22,140 nt of DNA from Bacillota bacterium. Lineage in GTDB: Bacteria; Bacillota; Clostridia; Peptostreptococcales; Anaerovoracaceae. Below the pieces are notes generated by a model. That model was given only the letters and a program-made list of their open reading frames with translations. It had not been told where the DNA came from and ran no database searches. Location: contig JAEENW010000227.1 of assembly GCA_016283945.1 (NCBI GenBank), positions 1 through 22,140 on the forward strand, given 5' to 3'. A program made the translations under genes and the position numbers. Positions 7,497-16,036 of the stretch are shown here, piece by piece. How positions within the stretch are numbered: the first letter of the stretch is position 1; each line of letters starts with the position of its first letter.

Positions 7497-9119
7497 CTAT
7501 GCCTTGAAGACTGTCTCGCCGTCCATCACGGTCTCGAGGACCCTGATGTTCAGGATCTCGTCCGCGGGAACGGTCAGGAGGTCTCTGTCCATGACGACGT
7601 AGTCGGCCTTCTTGCCGGGCTCGAGCGAGCCGTACTGCTCCTCGGCGAACTGGGCGTAGGCGCCCCAGATGGTGAAGGCCTTGAGGGCGGACTGCCTGTC
7701 CATGGCTCCGAGCTCGGGATAGAAGCCGTTCTCGGGCTGCAGGAGGTCGTTCTTCCTGGTCACGGCGGCGTGGATCTCGGCGAGCGGGGAGGCGTTGGCC
7801 ACCGGGCTGTCGGAGCCTCCGGCTATCATTCCGACCCTCTTAGCGAGCTGGCCGATCGGATAGGAATACGGAGCGCGGAACGGTCCGAGGCACTTCTCCG
7901 CCATGTTGGAGCTGTTGGGGCCGTGGAGCGGCTGAACGCTGGGGATGATCCCGAGGGCCTTGGCTCTCTCGGGAGTGTTGCCCCTGATGATCTGGAAGTG
8001 CTCGATGCGGTGCCTGAGCTCTCCTATGGGATGCTCGGCGTTCTCCTTCTCGTAGGCCTCGAGCACTCTGTCGAGGTCGCGGTCTCCTATGGTGTGGATC
8101 ATGACCTGCATTCCGTGCTCGGTCCCGTACTTGATGCCCTCGAAGAGCTCCTCGTCGGTCAGAGTCGGGAAACCGCAGTTACCGGGGTTGTCCGTGAAGG
8201 ACTCATACATGCAGGAGCTCCTGGAACCGAAGGTCCCGGCAGCCATTAACTTGATAGTCCTTACGGTAAACTTATCGTTGTAGGCGCCGATTATAGGGCA
8301 CTTCTTGAGATACTCGACGGAGGATGCGTTCTTGATCTTCTCCCCTCCGAAGGCGTTGCCGACGGCGGCGTTCATCCTGATCTTCAGGGTGCCGTCGGCG
8401 TAGAGCTTCTCGTAGAAGTCGAGGTCGTCTCCGGTGAGGCTGGCCTCGGTGAAGCCGGTGATGCCCATGGAGAAGAATCCGTCCTGCAGAGCCTTGAGCG
8501 CCTTGATGTCGCCCTTCTCGGAGCTTCCTATCTCGCCCATGAAGAGCTTCCTGACCATGCCTATGAGGCAGCCGGTCGAGAGCTTTCCGTCGGGATTCTC
8601 GATCCTGTACTCCGCGAGAGCGGGATCGTCGATACCGGAGAAGCCTATGGCCTCGAGCGCTTTGCTGTTGAGCCAGGTAACTCCGCCGGCCGCTCTGCTG
8701 CAGATGACGGGGTTGTCCGGGGATACCGCGTCGAGCTCCTCTATCGAGGGATAGCTGGTATCCTCCCACCAGTCGTTGTCCCAGCCGGTGCCGGTGATGA
8801 TCCACTCGCCGGGTTCAGCCTCTGCGGCGAGCTTTCCGATACCCTCGAGTATCTCCTCCTTGGAGAGATCCTTGCAGGACATGCGGCTGTAGTTGTAGCC
8901 GGTCATCTTGGCGTGGACATGGTTGTCGATGAATCCGGGGGTGACGGTCTTGCCCTGAAGGTCCTCGACGACGGTGCCGGGACCGGCAAAGCTCATGGCC
9001 TTATTCACGTCTCCGGCGTAGAGCACTCTGTCTCCCTCGATGGCGAGGGCGTGGACGGTCCTGAAGCAGGCGTCCACGGTATGTATGTTTCCGTTGATAA
9101 GTATCCTGGTCGCTGACAT
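7497..9119 (-). CDS. YtcJ-like metal-dependent amidohydrolase (copy 1)
   Basis: A 540-residue amidohydrolase of the YtcJ/N-substituted formamide deformylase group. Motifs in order are the metal pair H67/H69 in GFIDNHVHAKM, the lysine in TVRTIKLMAAG, MIHTIGDRDLD, RIEHFQII, and the Asp in GGSDSPVANASP; the closing strand is LEPGKKADYVVMDRD. Start 9119 (MSATRILINGN) has GGGGAG about 8 nt upstream and aligns with the start of copy 2; the open frame extends farther upstream into the kinase gene but without family similarity. It lies 71 nt after the sugar kinase, with a GC-rich hairpin between. The physiological substrate is unknown; known relatives cleave N-formyl or amide bonds. It differs from copy 2 in the lysine region (KLMAAGTFGS against KILSDGAVGA), which suggests different substrates. 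Confidence 0.9.
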   Translation of the reverse strand: MSATRILINGNIHTVDACFRTVHALAIEGDRVLYAGDVNKAMSFAGPGTVVEDLQGKTVTPGFIDNHVHAKMTGYNYSRMSCKDLSKEEILEGIGKLAAEAEPGEWIITGTGWDNDWWEDTSYPSIEELDAVSPDNPVICSRAAGGVTWLNSKALEAIGFSGIDDPALAEYRIENPDGKLSTGCLIGMVRKLFMGEIGSSEKGDIKALKALQDGFFSMGITGFTEASLTGDDLDFYEKLYADGTLKIRMNAAVGNAFGGEKIKNASSVEYLKKCPIIGAYNDKFTVRTIKLMAAGTFGSRSSCMYESFTDNPGNCGFPTLTDEELFEGIKYGTEHGMQVMIHTIGDRDLDRVLEAYEKENAEHPIGELRHRIEHFQIIRGNTPERAKALGIIPSVQPLHGPNSSNMAEKCLGPFRAPYSYPIGQLAKRVGMIAGGSDSPVANASPLAEIHAAVTRKNDLLQPENGFYPELGAMDRQSALKAFTIWGAYAQFAEEQYGSLEPGKKADYVVMDRDLLTVPADEILNIRVLETVMDGETVFKA

Positions 9120-9149
9120 ATTGCTCTCCCCTTCTTTTTTCGCGAACGC

Positions 9150-9183
9150 GGCCCGGGGCGTCCTCAGTCGGGCGCTCCGGGCC
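9150..9183 (-). other. Intercistronic hairpin between kinase and amidohydrolase
   Basis: An 11-nt arm (9150-9160) pairs with 9173-9183 at all but one position, around a 12-nt loop. On the minus strand it is followed by GCGTTCGCGAAAAAAG, so there is no U-run. It may stabilise or attenuate the operon message. Confidence 0.4.
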
Positions 9184-9190
9184 GGGTAAA

Positions 9191-10264
9191 CTATCTTACT
9201 ACTCTGGCGTTGCCCGCGTAGACGTTCCAGACCTGCTTCTCGCTGACCGGATATGCGTAGTCCTCGAGCATGGTCGCCACGAGGGCGCCGCAGGCCCAGC
9301 CGAACTTGACCCATTTCTCGGGCTCCATGCCGCTGAGCATCGCGTAGAGCGCTCCGCCCGCGAAGCCGTCGCCGCCGCCGATGCGGTCGAGCACGTCGAT
9401 CTCCCTCTGCGGCTCGTAGAACCACTCGTCTCCGACGAGCATGAGGGCGCCCCACAGGTTCCTGTTGGCGCTCACGGCCTCTCTGAGGGTGGTCGCGAAC
9501 ACGGTCGCGTTGGGATAGGCGGCCTTGACATTCATGATCATGGCCTTGAAGCCGTCGATCTTGGAGTCGATGTCCTTGCCGCCGGCCTCGGGTCCCTTGA
9601 TTCCGAGAGCGAGCTGGAAGTCCTCCTCGTTGCCGAGCATGATGTCGGCGAGGGAAGCGATCTCGGAGAAGCTCTTCCTGAGCTCCTCCTCCCTGCCCTC
9701 CCAGAAGCTGGCGCGGTAGTTCATGTCGAAGCTGATTACGGTGCCGCAGGCCTTAGCCTTCCTGACGACCTCGAGGCAGCACTGAGTGGCTTCCTCGCTG
9801 AGCGCGGCGACGAGTCCGGAGAGGTGCAGTATCCTGCAGCCCTCTTCTCCGAAGATCCTGTCGAGATCGAAGTCGGCGGCGTTCAGGGTGCGGCCTACCT
9901 CGCCCGCTCTGTCGTTGGTGACGACCGCGGCGCGCACGCCGTAGCCGCTGTCAGCGATGTTGAACTGATGGCGGTAGCCCCAGGGGTTTCCGGTCGGGAT
10001 GTCCTTTCCCTCGAACTCGATGCCGCGGCGCCTGAGCTCGCCCTTGATGAAGGCGGCGATGGGGTTGTCGGCGACGAATCTGGTGAGGACCTTGGTCCTC
10101 AGGCCGAGGGAGGCGGATACGTTGAGCACGTTGCTCTCCGCGCTGGTGGCGAACATCTTGTAGGTGTTGCTGATCTGCACGGGCTGTCTGTCGATCGGGG
10201 TGATCCTCACGCCCATGCTGGTCACGGTCATGAGGTCGTATTTGCAGTTCTCTCTGAATTTCAT
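9191..10264 (-). CDS. PfkB-family sugar kinase, 2-dehydro-3-deoxygluconokinase (KDG kinase)-like
   Basis: A 357-residue ribokinase/PfkB-fold kinase that transfers phosphate from ATP to a sugar or sugar acid. The N-terminal part contains the substrate lid and NVLNVSASLGLRTKVLTRF. The second PfkB signature is DRIGGGDGFAGGALYA, with catalytic base D299; the GGGD form is common in KDG kinase-like members. IMLGNEEDFQLALG and ISFDMNYRASFW also match that group (NEED and D-N-R). GGGAG lies about 9 nt before the start. It follows the dppF-like gene by 57 nt, with a hairpin between. No KDPG aldolase gene is visible but gnd lies two genes on, so the true substrate could be gluconate or another aldonate yielding 6-phosphogluconate. 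That is inference; KDG remains the family default. Confidence 0.85.
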   Translation of the reverse strand: MKFRENCKYDLMTVTSMGVRITPIDRQPVQISNTYKMFATSAESNVLNVSASLGLRTKVLTRFVADNPIAAFIKGELRRRGIEFEGKDIPTGNPWGYRHQFNIADSGYGVRAAVVTNDRAGEVGRTLNAADFDLDRIFGEEGCRILHLSGLVAALSEEATQCCLEVVRKAKACGTVISFDMNYRASFWEGREEELRKSFSEIASLADIMLGNEEDFQLALGIKGPEAGGKDIDSKIDGFKAMIMNVKAAYPNATVFATTLREAVSANRNLWGALMLVGDEWFYEPQREIDVLDRIGGGDGFAGGALYAMLSGMEPEKWVKFGWACGALVATMLEDYAYPVSEKQVWNVYAGNARVVR

Positions 10265-10294
10265 CTGTGATCTCCCATATCTTGAAACTGGCGC

Positions 10295-10311
10295 GCTCCG
10301 CGCAGCGGAGC
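10295..10311 (-). other. Intercistronic hairpin between dppF-like gene and kinase
   Basis: GCTCCGC and GCGGAGC form a perfect 7-bp stem with a 3-nt loop, about 10 nt past the dppF-like stop. No U-run follows on the minus strand. It separates the transporter part of the operon from the metabolic part. Confidence 0.4.
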
Positions 10312-10321
10312 AAAGCGCCTT

Positions 10322-11284
10322 CTACTCCAGTCCGTTGATCTCCTCGCAGCGGTCGCAGGCTACGAAGTGGCCGGGGCGGATCTCCCTGAGGGGGATCTCG
10401 TGCAGGCACCTCTCGCAGGCGTACGGGCAGCGCTGGGCGAAGCGGCACTCTGGCTTGGGGTCGATCGGTGAGGTGATCTCGCCCTTCATGATGATGCGCT
10501 CCTTCTGGTTGTGGATGTCTACGGTCGGTACCGCGGACAGCAGCGCCTTGGAGTACGGATGATACTGATGCTCGAAGAGCTCGTCCGTGGGGCACATCTC
10601 GACGATCTGGCCCAGGTACATTACCACGATGTTATGGGAGATGTGCCTTACTACGGAGAGATTGTGAGTTACGAACAGGTAGGTCAGCTTGTACTCGTCC
10701 TGGAGGTCCATCAGCAGGTTCAGTATCTGGGCCTGGATGGACACGTCGAGCGCGGAGACCGGCTCGTCGCAGACCACGAGCTTGGGGTTGAGGGCGAGCG
10801 CTCTGGCGATGCCTACGCGCTGGCGCCTTCCGCCGTCGAGCTCATGAGGATAGGACATCCTGAGCCTCTTCTCTATGCCGACGAGGTCCATGATCCTGGT
10901 GGATTCGGCCTCGAGGGCTCCCGGAGCGGTGAACTTCCCGGAGAGGATGAGCGGCTCCTCTATGGTCTCCTTCAGGGTCTTCCTCGGGTTGAGCGAGGAG
11001 TACGGATCCTGGAAGATGATCTGCATCTCGTGCCTGAGCTCGCTGAGCTTGGCCTTGTCGGGATGGGTGACGTCCTCTCCCCTGTAGAAGATCTGTCCGT
11101 CGGTCGGGTCGAGCAGATGAATGATGGTCCTCCCGAGGGTCGACTTGCCGCAGCCGGACTCGCCTACGAGTCCGAGGGTCTTGCCCTCCTCGATGTTGAA
11201 ACTGACGTTGTCGACGGCGTGGACCGTACCTCTGGGAGACCTGAAATACTTTTTAAGGTTTTTTACTTCAATAAGCGTACTCAT
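10322..11284 (-). CDS. Oligopeptide/dipeptide-type ABC transporter ATPase (DppF/OppF)
   Basis: A 320-residue cytoplasmic ATPase that energises the importer together with the DppD-like partner. It has Walker A GESGCGKST, Q-loop IIFQDPYSSLNPR, Walker B LVVCDEPVSALD and the switch His in LFVTHNLSVVRH, then the oligopeptide-transporter C-terminal domain with the Cys-rich CRFAQRCPYACERC, the type shown in relatives to hold an iron-sulfur cluster. The ABC signature reads ELDGGRRQRV, with Asp where LSGG has Ser. I recall this as recurring in Clostridia members and do not take it as loss of function. The start at 11284 (MSTLIEV) is preferred because TAAGGAG lies 8 nt upstream; an in-frame ATG at 11302 would overlap the upstream gene. 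The gap to the dppD-like stop is 10 nt. Confidence 0.93.
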   Translation of the reverse strand: MSTLIEVKNLKKYFRSPRGTVHAVDNVSFNIEEGKTLGLVGESGCGKSTLGRTIIHLLDPTDGQIFYRGEDVTHPDKAKLSELRHEMQIIFQDPYSSLNPRKTLKETIEEPLILSGKFTAPGALEAESTRIMDLVGIEKRLRMSYPHELDGGRRQRVGIARALALNPKLVVCDEPVSALDVSIQAQILNLLMDLQDEYKLTYLFVTHNLSVVRHISHNIVVMYLGQIVEMCPTDELFEHQYHPYSKALLSAVPTVDIHNQKERIIMKGEITSPIDPKPECRFAQRCPYACERCLHEIPLREIRPGHFVACDRCEEINGLE

Positions 11285-11294
11285 ATCGGTCTCC

Positions 11295-12272
11295 TTATTC
11301 ATCTATGTGGATGCAGCGGCAGAGGTGATCCGGGTTGAGGGCTTCCAGAGCGATGGCGCCCTGCCTGCACTCGTCGGTGGCCTTCGGGCAGCGCGGCGCA
11401 AAGGGGCATCCGGGAGGCAGATTGGTCGGATCGGGGGGAAGTCCGTCGATCGGCGAGAGCCTGCTGACCTTCTTGCTGAGGTCGGGCAGAGCTCCGAAGA
11501 GGCCCTTGGTGTAGGGATGCTTCGGATGGTCGAAGATCTCCTCCTTGGTGCCGGACTCGAGGATCTCGCCCGCGTAGACTACGGCGACCTTGTCGCAGAC
11601 GCCGGCGACTACGCCGAGGTCGTGCGTGATGAGGATCATCGCGGTGTGCAGCTCCTTCTGGAGGTTTGCGATGAGCTCGAGCACCTGGGCCTGGATGGTA
11701 ACGTCCAGAGCGGTGGTGGGCTCATCCGCGAGCAGAAGGTCGGGGCGGCATGCGAGGGCCATCGCTATGACTACCCTCTGCTTCATTCCGCCGGAGAACT
11801 GGTGGGGATACTCCCCTCCTCTGTCGGAGCTGATGCCTACGGTCTCGAGCATCTTGTTGGCTCTCTCGATGGCTTCCCTCTTGGAGACGCCCATGTGGAG
11901 CGCGATGCCTTCGGCTATCTGCTTGTTGACGGGCATGATCGGGTTGAGCGCGGTCATAGGATCCTGGAAGATCATGGAGATCTTGTATCCTCTGATCGCG
12001 GTCATCCTGTTGTTCTTGGCCTTGAGCAGATCCTCTCCGTCGAAGATGATCTCGCCGGAAACGCTCTGAATGGCGTGGTCGGGAAGTATGCGCAGTATGG
12101 ACTTCGCTATGGTGGTCTTGCCCGCGCCGGTCTCGCCTACGAGGCCGAGTATCTCGCCCCTGTCTACGGAGAGGGATACGCCGTTTACAGCGTGGACGCT
12201 TCTTCCGCCGGACCTGTATCTGACCTCGAGATCCTTGATCTCAAGGAGCTTGTTGTTCTTTTCGTTTTCCAC
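11295..12272 (-). CDS. Oligopeptide/dipeptide-type ABC transporter ATPase (DppD/OppD)
   Basis: A 325-residue ATPase partner of the DppF-like protein. It shows Walker A GETGAGKTT, Q-loop MIFQDPMTALNP, intact signature FSGGMKQRVVIA, Walker B LLLADEPTTALD and switch His in LITHDLGVVAG. The C-terminal oligopeptide domain has GCPFAPRCPKATDEC, the Cys pattern typical of DppD. The DPMTALNP form is characteristic of DppD rather than DppF. The gene starts 14 nt after the permease stop, with GGAGGGAACGG before the ATG, and ends 10 nt before the next start, so it is embedded in one operon. Confidence 0.94.
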   Translation of the reverse strand: MENEKNNKLLEIKDLEVRYRSGGRSVHAVNGVSLSVDRGEILGLVGETGAGKTTIAKSILRILPDHAIQSVSGEIIFDGEDLLKAKNNRMTAIRGYKISMIFQDPMTALNPIMPVNKQIAEGIALHMGVSKREAIERANKMLETVGISSDRGGEYPHQFSGGMKQRVVIAMALACRPDLLLADEPTTALDVTIQAQVLELIANLQKELHTAMILITHDLGVVAGVCDKVAVVYAGEILESGTKEEIFDHPKHPYTKGLFGALPDLSKKVSRLSPIDGLPPDPTNLPPGCPFAPRCPKATDECRQGAIALEALNPDHLCRCIHIDE

Positions 12273-12286
12273 AGTCCGTTCCCTCC

Positions 12287-13186
12287 TTAGTCCTTAAGCT
12301 TGGGATCCAGCGCGTCGCGCAGGGAGTCGCCGATGAGGTTGAGGCTGATAACGGTGATCATGATGAAGAGTCCCGGGAAGATGGCCATGTGCGGGTACTG
12401 CCTGATCAGGTTTCTCGCGGAGGAGAGCATGGCTCCCCACTCCGGCTCGGGAGGCTGCACGCCGAGTCCGAGGAAGCTGAGCGCGGAGGCGTTCAGTCCG
12501 GAGGAGGCGATGCCCATGCACACCGAGACGATGATCGGTGAGATCGCGTTCGGGATGACGTGCTTGGTGATGATCCTCGCCGTGGAGCAGTCGATGGACT
12601 TGGCGGCCTCGATGTATTCCTGGCCTCTCACGTTGAGGATGTTCGCCCTCATCATTCTGGCAAAGCCGGGGATGCCGGATATCGCCAGCGCTATTATGCA
12701 CTTGTCGAGTCCGGGGCCGAGAACAGCGGATACGAGGGTCGCGAGCACCAGCTGCGGGAAGGCCTGGAGTATGTCCAGAGCTCTCATCAGGATGCTGTCG
12801 AAGCGGCCGCCGAAGTATCCGGCGATCGAGCCGAGCGCGACGCCGACGGAGGCGGAGATGGCGGTCGAGAGCACTCCGATGCTCAGAGTGTATCTCGCTC
12901 CGTAGAATACCCTGACCATGATGTCTCTTCCGAGCTCGTCGCAGCCGAACCAGTGTTCCTTGGAAGGCAGCGCGTTCTTGTCGATCATGCTGATCTTGGA
13001 GTAGTCGTATTTGAAGATGTAGGGTGACAGCACGCAGATTATCAGGATCGCCGCTATGCAGAGCATACCGACGACAGCGCCGCTGTCGTGAGACAGGTGT
13101 CTCCAGATGTATTTAAAGGAGCCAGGCTGAAGACTCTCGTGGAGCTCTTCAGCGCCTGCAGACATTTTCTTCTTGTCAGACATCAT
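12287..13186 (-). CDS. ABC transporter permease, DppC/OppC type
   Basis: A 299-residue membrane subunit of the importer. It has an N-terminal cytoplasmic segment, a first transmembrane helix (VVGMLCIAAILIICVLSP), a periplasm-side loop, and the BPD_transp_1 domain with about five more helices. The EAA-type coupling loop is around YIEAAKSIDCSTARIITKHVIPN; the C-terminal LNLIGDSLRDALDPKLK is the hallmark of DppC-type permeases. The start ATG overlaps the upstream dppB-like stop as ATGA, with AAGGAGG 6 nt upstream; a second ATG follows directly and either could be used. It is the inner partner of the DppB-like permease. Confidence 0.94.
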   Translation of the reverse strand: MMSDKKKMSAGAEELHESLQPGSFKYIWRHLSHDSGAVVGMLCIAAILIICVLSPYIFKYDYSKISMIDKNALPSKEHWFGCDELGRDIMVRVFYGARYTLSIGVLSTAISASVGVALGSIAGYFGGRFDSILMRALDILQAFPQLVLATLVSAVLGPGLDKCIIALAISGIPGFARMMRANILNVRGQEYIEAAKSIDCSTARIITKHVIPNAISPIIVSVCMGIASSGLNASALSFLGLGVQPPEPEWGAMLSSARNLIRQYPHMAIFPGLFIMITVISLNLIGDSLRDALDPKLKD

Positions 13187-14154
13187 GCAGCCTCCTTCTT
13201 TGCTTTTTTCTTCGCGCTGGACGCCGCGTACTGAGCCTTGATCCTGGGATCGATAAAGGCGTAGAGCAGATCGACTACCAGCATGGTGACGGCGAATATG
13301 AACGCGATCCAGAGCATCGCGCCCTGCACGCAGTCATAGTCTCTGTTGTTGATGCCGTTGATCATATAGGAACCGACTCCCGGCAGGGAGAAGGTCATCT
13401 CTATGACCATGGAGCCTCCGAGAAGCCTTCCGAAGAAGCCGCCGATCGAGGTGATGACGGGGATGAGTCCGTTGGGAAGAGCGTGCTTCCAGATGACCAC
13501 CCTCTCCTTGAGTCCCTTGGACCTGGCGGTGGAGACGAAGTCGGATCTGATGACCTCGAGAACGCTCGCGCGGGTCTGCCTCGCGATGCCGGCTACGGCG
13601 CCGACGGAGTTGGCGATGACGGGAAGGATATAGTGCTCCAACCCTCCTATACCGTTCGTCGGAAGCAGCTTGAGCTTCAGCGAGAAGAGGATCACGAGCA
13701 TGAGGGCGAGCCAGAAGTTCGGCATCGAGTTGAGCATCAGGGTGAAGAACATGGTCATCCTGTCGGAGAGAGATCCCGCCCTGACCGCTGAGAGTACTCC
13801 GAGGGGTATTCCGAGCAGAACGGAGACCAGAATGCTTCCGAATGCCAGTCTGAAGGTGACGGGGAGCCTGCTCATGAGATCCTTGAAGACCGGGGAGCCC
13901 GTCTTGAATGATTTGCCCATATCTCCGTGGAGATAGAGGTTCTTAAGATAATTCCCCAGCCTGACCAGGAACGGATCGTTGTAACCCGCGGCATCCCTCG
14001 CCGCCTCGATCTCCTCGGCGGTAGCGCTGGTCTGGGACATGATGATGGTGATGGGGTCGCTGGGCACGAGGCTCATGATCGCGAATATGAGTACCGACAC
14101 CACCAGGATTATGGGAATTATCTGCAGGATTCGTTTAGTTACGTATCTGCTCAT
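13183..14154 (-). CDS. ABC transporter permease, DppB/OppB type
   Basis: A 323-residue permease with an N-terminal RYVTKRILQIIPIILVVSVLIF helix and the motif LVPSDPITII, as in DppB-type proteins. The BPD_transp_1 domain holds about five further helices; the coupling loop is near DFVSTARSKGLKERVVIWKHALPN; the C-terminal VVDLLYAFIDPRIK is diagnostic. The Lys/Ala-rich tail is cytoplasmic. GAGAGG lies before the start. The gene starts 179 nt downstream of the solute-binding protein gene, with a large hairpin between, and overlaps the dppC-like start. Confidence 0.95.
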   Translation of the reverse strand: MSRYVTKRILQIIPIILVVSVLIFAIMSLVPSDPITIIMSQTSATAEEIEAARDAAGYNDPFLVRLGNYLKNLYLHGDMGKSFKTGSPVFKDLMSRLPVTFRLAFGSILVSVLLGIPLGVLSAVRAGSLSDRMTMFFTLMLNSMPNFWLALMLVILFSLKLKLLPTNGIGGLEHYILPVIANSVGAVAGIARQTRASVLEVIRSDFVSTARSKGLKERVVIWKHALPNGLIPVITSIGGFFGRLLGGSMVIEMTFSLPGVGSYMINGINNRDYDCVQGAMLWIAFIFAVTMLVVDLLYAFIDPRIKAQYAASSAKKKAKKEAA

Positions 14155-14237
14155 TAATGATTCCTCTCAATGTTTGCGATAACTGTCTGATTGCTGTTTT
14201 GACCTTCTCTGAGGGCGCCGTGCGCCGTATAAACGAA

Positions 14238-14269
14238 GCCCGGCAAGACCCTTACGGAGCTTGCCGGGC
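14238..14269 (-). terminator. Hairpin between binding-protein gene and permease genes
   Basis: GCCCGGCAAG and CTTGCCGGGC form a perfect 10-bp stem around a 12-nt loop, about 65 nt past the solute-binding protein stop. On the minus strand CTTCGTTTATACG follows, a poor U-run. An alternative short stem (GACCC/GGGTC) overlaps it. It is best read as a partial terminator or 3'-stabilising structure that lets the binding protein be made in excess over the membrane parts. The rest of 14155-14333 shows no gene. Confidence 0.6.
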
Positions 14270-14333
14270 ACGGGTCAAAAATCAAATAGCTTCTGTTCTA
14301 ATGCCATAAGAAATCTTAGCTATATCTGATTTT

Positions 14334-15968
14334 TTATTTCTTTTCGACTACGGTAGCATAGTCATCCGCGATCTCGAACGCCGGGACGTTGATCCTTCCG
14401 AGTCCGTCGAGAGCCATCTTGGTGACCTTGTCCTGAGCGACCTGGAAGCTGTTGTTGGCATAGAGTCCGAGAGCATAGCACTGCTCCTTCAGATACTGAT
14501 GGAACGCGTCGAGGTCCTCGTCGGTGTGGTTGTACATGGCGTTTTCGAAGAGCTCCTGGAGGTGATCATCCTGGACGCCGTTTCTGTCGCCGTGGTCGAT
14601 CCTGTTCCAGCCGTCGGTGAGGTAGCCCTTGGTGGAGTAGGAATCCATGAGGAGATCCCACTGGGTGAAGTCCATCTTGTAGGTGGCGAAGAGAGCGAGG
14701 TCATAGGCCTTGATCTCGACGTCGATTCCAAGATCCTTGAGCTCGGACTGGATGACGGTAGCTGCGGAGTTGTAGGAACCTACGTTCATGATCTGGAGGA
14801 CCAGCTTGAGCTCGCCGGGCTTGTAGCCGGACTTCTCGAAGAGCTCCTTGGCCTTGTCCATATCCTGCTCATAGTATTCCTCGTCGTTCCACTTATCGAG
14901 GTAGTCACCGGCGATGTTGTCGCAGAAGTCCTTGAGGACGTGAGCGGTAGCGTCGGTCTGGTCGGCTCCGTACATGACCTCTCTGGAGTTGATGGCGTAG
15001 GCGATAGCCTGCCTGAGCTCCTTGTTGTCAGCGAGCGGGCTCTTTCCGGGAGCGCAGTTGAACATGAGGGCGTTGTAGCCGCCGCCGGCATACTGATGGA
15101 TGGTGTATCCTTCCTTCGGAGTTCCGTCTTCGTTCATGAAGAAGGTCATGTCTACGGCGCTGATGTCAGCGGTATCGACTTCCTTCTTCTCGAGAGCGGC
15201 GGTCCTCATGGAGGCCTCGGAGATCAGCTTGTAGTTGATGGTGTCGAACGGCTGCTTGGCCATGTAGGTCCTGAGGGACTCATCGGTCTGCCAGTAGTCA
15301 GCCTTGCTCATGGTGATGTAGGAATCCATGACCATGTCGCTGATGTAGTACGGACCGGTGCAGGCCGGGTTGGTGGTCTTCTCTACGTCGTCAGCAGTGT
15401 TGAACCACTCCCAGTTGCAGATGGGAATGACGGAAAGGCAGGTAGCCATGGCGCCCGCGGAGACCTTCTTGAGCTTGAGGGTCAGGGTGTAGTCGCCGGT
15501 AGCTTCGATGCTCTCCATGAACTGCTTTACGAGGGTGAAGGTGGACCTTCCGCCGAGGGTGATGGCGTAGTTGTAGCACTCCTCAACGTCCTTGGCGGTG
15601 ATGGCGTTGCCCTTGCTGTCCTTGACGTAATCGTAGATCTCGATCTCGGCGGTGAGTCCGTCCTCGGAGATCTTAACGTCCTTGGCGATGTCCATCTCGA
15701 GGTCTTCTACGTCGTCACCGAAGTGAACACGGGCGCAGAGGACGTCATAGACGTTGTTCCAGGTGATGTAACGGCTTCCGGTGTCAGCTCCGAACGGGGA
15801 GAGGTCCCAACCGGTGAGGGGGATGGTGGCCGTGATCTCCTTGGGGCCGTCATTTACAGCCGGTTCCGGAGTGGTGCTGCTGGGCTGCTCGGCGGGCTTA
15901 GTCTCGCCGCAGGCTGCCAGTGAGAGCAGCATGGCCAGAACCATCACGATGGATAAAAGCTTTTTCAT
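14334..15968 (-). CDS. ABC transporter substrate-binding lipoprotein, family 5 (DppA/OppA-like)
   Basis: A 544-residue extracellular solute-binding protein anchored to the membrane by a lipid on Cys20. The leader is MKKLLSIVMVLAMLLSLAAC with lipobox LAAC, followed by a Ser/Thr/Pro linker to about residue 40. The mature part has SBP_bac_5 features: AEIEIYDYVKDSKGNAITAKDVEECYNY region, TGPYYISD, ELRQAIAYAINSREVMYGAD and DMDKAKELFEKSGYKPGE. GAAGGAG precedes the start. The family binds peptides, but also opines, nickel, glycans and other solutes; the neighbouring kinase, gnd and amidohydrolases argue for a substrate with a sugar-acid part rather than a plain peptide (inference). The gene lies 68 nt after the esterase. 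Confidence 0.95.
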   Translation of the reverse strand: MKKLLSIVMVLAMLLSLAACGETKPAEQPSSTTPEPAVNDGPKEITATIPLTGWDLSPFGADTGSRYITWNNVYDVLCARVHFGDDVEDLEMDIAKDVKISEDGLTAEIEIYDYVKDSKGNAITAKDVEECYNYAITLGGRSTFTLVKQFMESIEATGDYTLTLKLKKVSAGAMATCLSVIPICNWEWFNTADDVEKTTNPACTGPYYISDMVMDSYITMSKADYWQTDESLRTYMAKQPFDTINYKLISEASMRTAALEKKEVDTADISAVDMTFFMNEDGTPKEGYTIHQYAGGGYNALMFNCAPGKSPLADNKELRQAIAYAINSREVMYGADQTDATAHVLKDFCDNIAGDYLDKWNDEEYYEQDMDKAKELFEKSGYKPGELKLVLQIMNVGSYNSAATVIQSELKDLGIDVEIKAYDLALFATYKMDFTQWDLLMDSYSTKGYLTDGWNRIDHGDRNGVQDDHLQELFENAMYNHTDEDLDAFHQYLKEQCYALGLYANNSFQVAQDKVTKMALDGLGRINVPAFEIADDYATVVEKK

Positions 15969-16036
15969 GTTTCTTTTTCTCCTTCCAACTTTTAGATGCG
16001 TGATTGTCCTTTAGATGTTTTATGGCATTAAGACAT

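Noticed and set aside
9120..9455. N-terminal extension of the first YtcJ-like gene into the kinase gene
   Set aside because: The extension encodes Arg-rich sequence that is a frame shadow of the kinase. The start at 9119 has a ribosome binding site and aligns with the N-terminus of the paralogue.
11285..11302. Upstream ATG (11302) for the DppF-like ATPase
   Set aside because: It would overlap the stop of the DppD-like gene and place the clear TAAGGAG inside the coding region. The start at 11284 is preferred, though the longer form cannot be fully excluded.
14499..15923. Long plus-strand open frame of 474 codons opposite the solute-binding protein
   Set aside because: It mirrors the binding-protein gene, has a Val/Gly/Glu/Leu-rich product without motifs, and no ribosome binding site at its start.
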